Assembly: GCA_028015205.1 (NCBI GenBank)
Contig: JAPWFG010000019.1
Coordinates: 3,100,001-3,164,000, forward strand
Length of the DNA: 64,000 bases
Direction: 5' to 3'
DNA from: Mytilisepta virgata
Taxonomy: Eukaryota; Mollusca; Bivalvia; Mytilida; Mytilidae
Numbering within the stretch: the first letter of the stretch is position 1; every line of letters begins with the position of its first letter. The translations under genes and the position numbers were made by a program. Under the pieces are notes generated by a model. That model was given only the letters and a program-made list of their open reading frames with translations, was not told the DNA's origin and ran no database searches. Positions 62,306 through 64,000 of this stretch are shown in pieces.

Positions 62306-63840
62306 TATATGAGGAAGTACTACATAGCACCAAAATTTTTTCAGCACGAACTAAAAGTAGTTTATTTTATCGATTCCTGATCGCCCAAGTGCATTTCTAT
62401 ACAATTTACTAGGGCATGGTATAGGTGATGTGTGACGTCATCAAAGTCACGTGATGACTTCTATAGTTGGATATGTTTACACGGGAAGTGCTATAAATAT
62501 TTGCACATGCGTGCTTGCATTTTTTACGGAACTTGCGGTTTTTACGATACATCTGTAGTATTTCCTTGGGTCCTGGGAGTTCAGAGCGCAATCCATATAT
62601 AGAAAAGAAGGAAACTGGTATATAGAAATCTATCAATGCTTTTTGAATATTGAATTTCGCTTCTCTGATAAAAAATAACAGTTTATTGCAAATAAAATGA
62701 TTTATATGGCCAAATTTTCCCTTGCCCAATAAGATTGCAAGGAAGGGGTCAGTGTCAGTTTGCAAATCTATCAATGCTTTTCGCTTCTCTGATCAATAAA
62801 ATAATTATCTAAAAAATTCTGTTCATCAACTTGTTTTAGATCAGTTATTAACTTCTTAATTATTACTCGGCATTAAACGTTGCGATACGAAAAAAAATGT
62901 TATATATAGGTGTGTAGCATACAATATTGAGTTGGCAGAAAATAGAAATATCAGCCCTAAAACAATACCAGTACCAGTAATTGTGATCCATTTCAAAGTT
63001 TTAGTTAAAATTGATTGAAGGTTTTAACAAAAAGTTGTAAAACCGATTAACATGGAAGGCAGAATTCAACTAGACTATCATAAAGTTTTTATTTTTTTCA
63101 TCAATTTTTGTTTTTGTTTTGAGGAAATTATATTTTGATGATAACCAACAAAAAGAATGCCTAAAATGTCCTGATTATCTTTGGTGTGCTTTGTGTTTCG
63201 GTTAATGTTTATTGTATTTTTTCTCTGTTTTATTGATTGTGACTTATTGATTTTCGTTTGTACTGTATTGTTAGGTATTCTTTTGTCGATATATATATAT
63301 TTCAGGCATATATACAGTGTAATGTTTCATTTACAATTAGTTTCTATTTAATTGATAAAAACCAATATAAACCAAAGTTCATCAGCATATTCATAATTCT
63401 CAAATATTTCATGGGACCGTTCTCCTTTCTTGATCAGTATCATGGCTATAAATATATATATATATTAGGGTATTTTTTCAGTCTTTGTTTAGCAAACTCT
63501 AGCTATAATAATATCCAACTTCTTTGTTGTTGAACTTAAAATCGTTTGAAGGCTATACCTCTAAAGGACTTAATTGAGTTCTAACCTGATAAAACTCCTG
63601 CTTTTCATGAATGCATTACTTCCATCGCTAATGGTGAGATGAATACACTACATTATTTATCAGGCCAGCTAAAGAGCTGAATACTCATCAATTTAAACTG
63701 CTCTCTGGGAAATTAACATTTTTCTTTGATATACAAAAATCATATTTAAAAAAAATACTTCAGCAGTTGATTAAGGTTAAGTATCTACTGAAAGCATTTC
63801 CCTCTTTTTAATATGACGGATATCCTGAAATTACAACTTT
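62306..63840. other. Intergenic AT-rich DNA
   Basis: No gene supported. A 121-codon minus-strand frame (62409-62774) has no family features. The phrase ATCTATCAATGCTTTT occurs twice within it (about 62627 and 62766), and TTCGCTTCTCTGAT follows both times, so this is a small local duplication. Confidence 0.45.
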
Positions 63841-64000
63841 GTTAAATTTCAAATTTCAAAACCTCCAAAAAGCAAACAAAAACCACAAAGATATATCAAA
63901 CTCCGAAGAATAGAACAAGACAGCATAAAAACTAAAGCACTAGCTATATAAAATCCCACAAAAAAACGGGATCAGTTGATCTTGAAAGGTGAGAATGTTC
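63840..64000 (-). mobile_element. RT-element 3'-end fragment, copy 4, running off the window
   Basis: Contains ACCACAAAGATATA, GAAGAATAGAACAAGACAGCA, AAACTAAAGCACTAG and a GGGATCAG-TGATC segment in the same order as 43316-43460. It is the 3' terminal portion of the same repeat family; the rest lies beyond the right edge. Confidence 0.5.

Noticed and set aside
62409..62774. 121-codon minus-strand frame as a gene
   Set aside because: It has no recognisable domain and contains an internal DNA duplication (ATCTATCAATGCTTTT twice). It lies in repeat-poor AT-rich DNA where such frames arise by chance.
1..64000. tRNA, rRNA or other structured RNA genes
   Set aside because: No cloverleaf with intact A and B boxes, and no rRNA segment, was found on reading. 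A covariance-model search would be needed to exclude small RNAs.

Overview
This is eukaryotic, AT-rich DNA with interrupted genes. It most likely comes from a bivalve mollusc, probably mytilid-like. The gene content (a molluscan-type tyrosinase and a receptor guanylate cyclase) and the repeats (core-repeat elements with GTCC/GGAC microsatellites, a SINE with an ATCC-rich tail, RT-bearing fragments) point that way. The species is an inference. There is no bacterial or viral gene organisation.

Layout. 1-880 is intron of a tyrosinase gene and carries a fold-back element. 881-2336 is the large 3' coding exon of that tyrosinase (copper-B site to stop); the upstream exons lie outside the window. 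1961-6948 and 6949-11944 are two head-to-tail, near-identical copies of a ~5 kb segment. The second copy carries only the last 375 bp of the tyrosinase exon, so it is a broken fragment. 11945-14394 is intergenic.

14395-45889 is one complete gene on the + strand. I reconstructed it as 23 coding exons whose splice phases all agree. They encode a 1040-residue single-pass receptor guanylate cyclase of the natriuretic-peptide-receptor type: signal peptide, ligand-binding domain, one membrane helix, kinase-homology domain, coiled-coil linker and cyclase domain. The cyclase domain has substitutions at two normally invariant positions. The first metal Asp is Glu, and the guanine-specifying Glu is Thr. 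Its activity and substrate are therefore open questions.

The introns are full of mobile and tandem DNA. Intron 7 has a CpG-rich element with terminal inverted repeats. Intron 8 has a minisatellite built from its own splice-acceptor/exon junction, plus an array of nuclear-receptor-type palindromes. Intron 14 has a terminal-inverted-repeat element with ~160 bp core repeats. Intron 15 has a LINE nested in another element nested in a tandem array. Introns 2 and 21 have RT-type fragments.

45890-64000 has no gene I can support. It holds repeat fragments, hairpins and a striking ~600 bp array of AT-rich palindromes at about 52749-53350. The tyrosinase and cyclase genes are neighbours on the same strand; nothing in the sequence links their functions.
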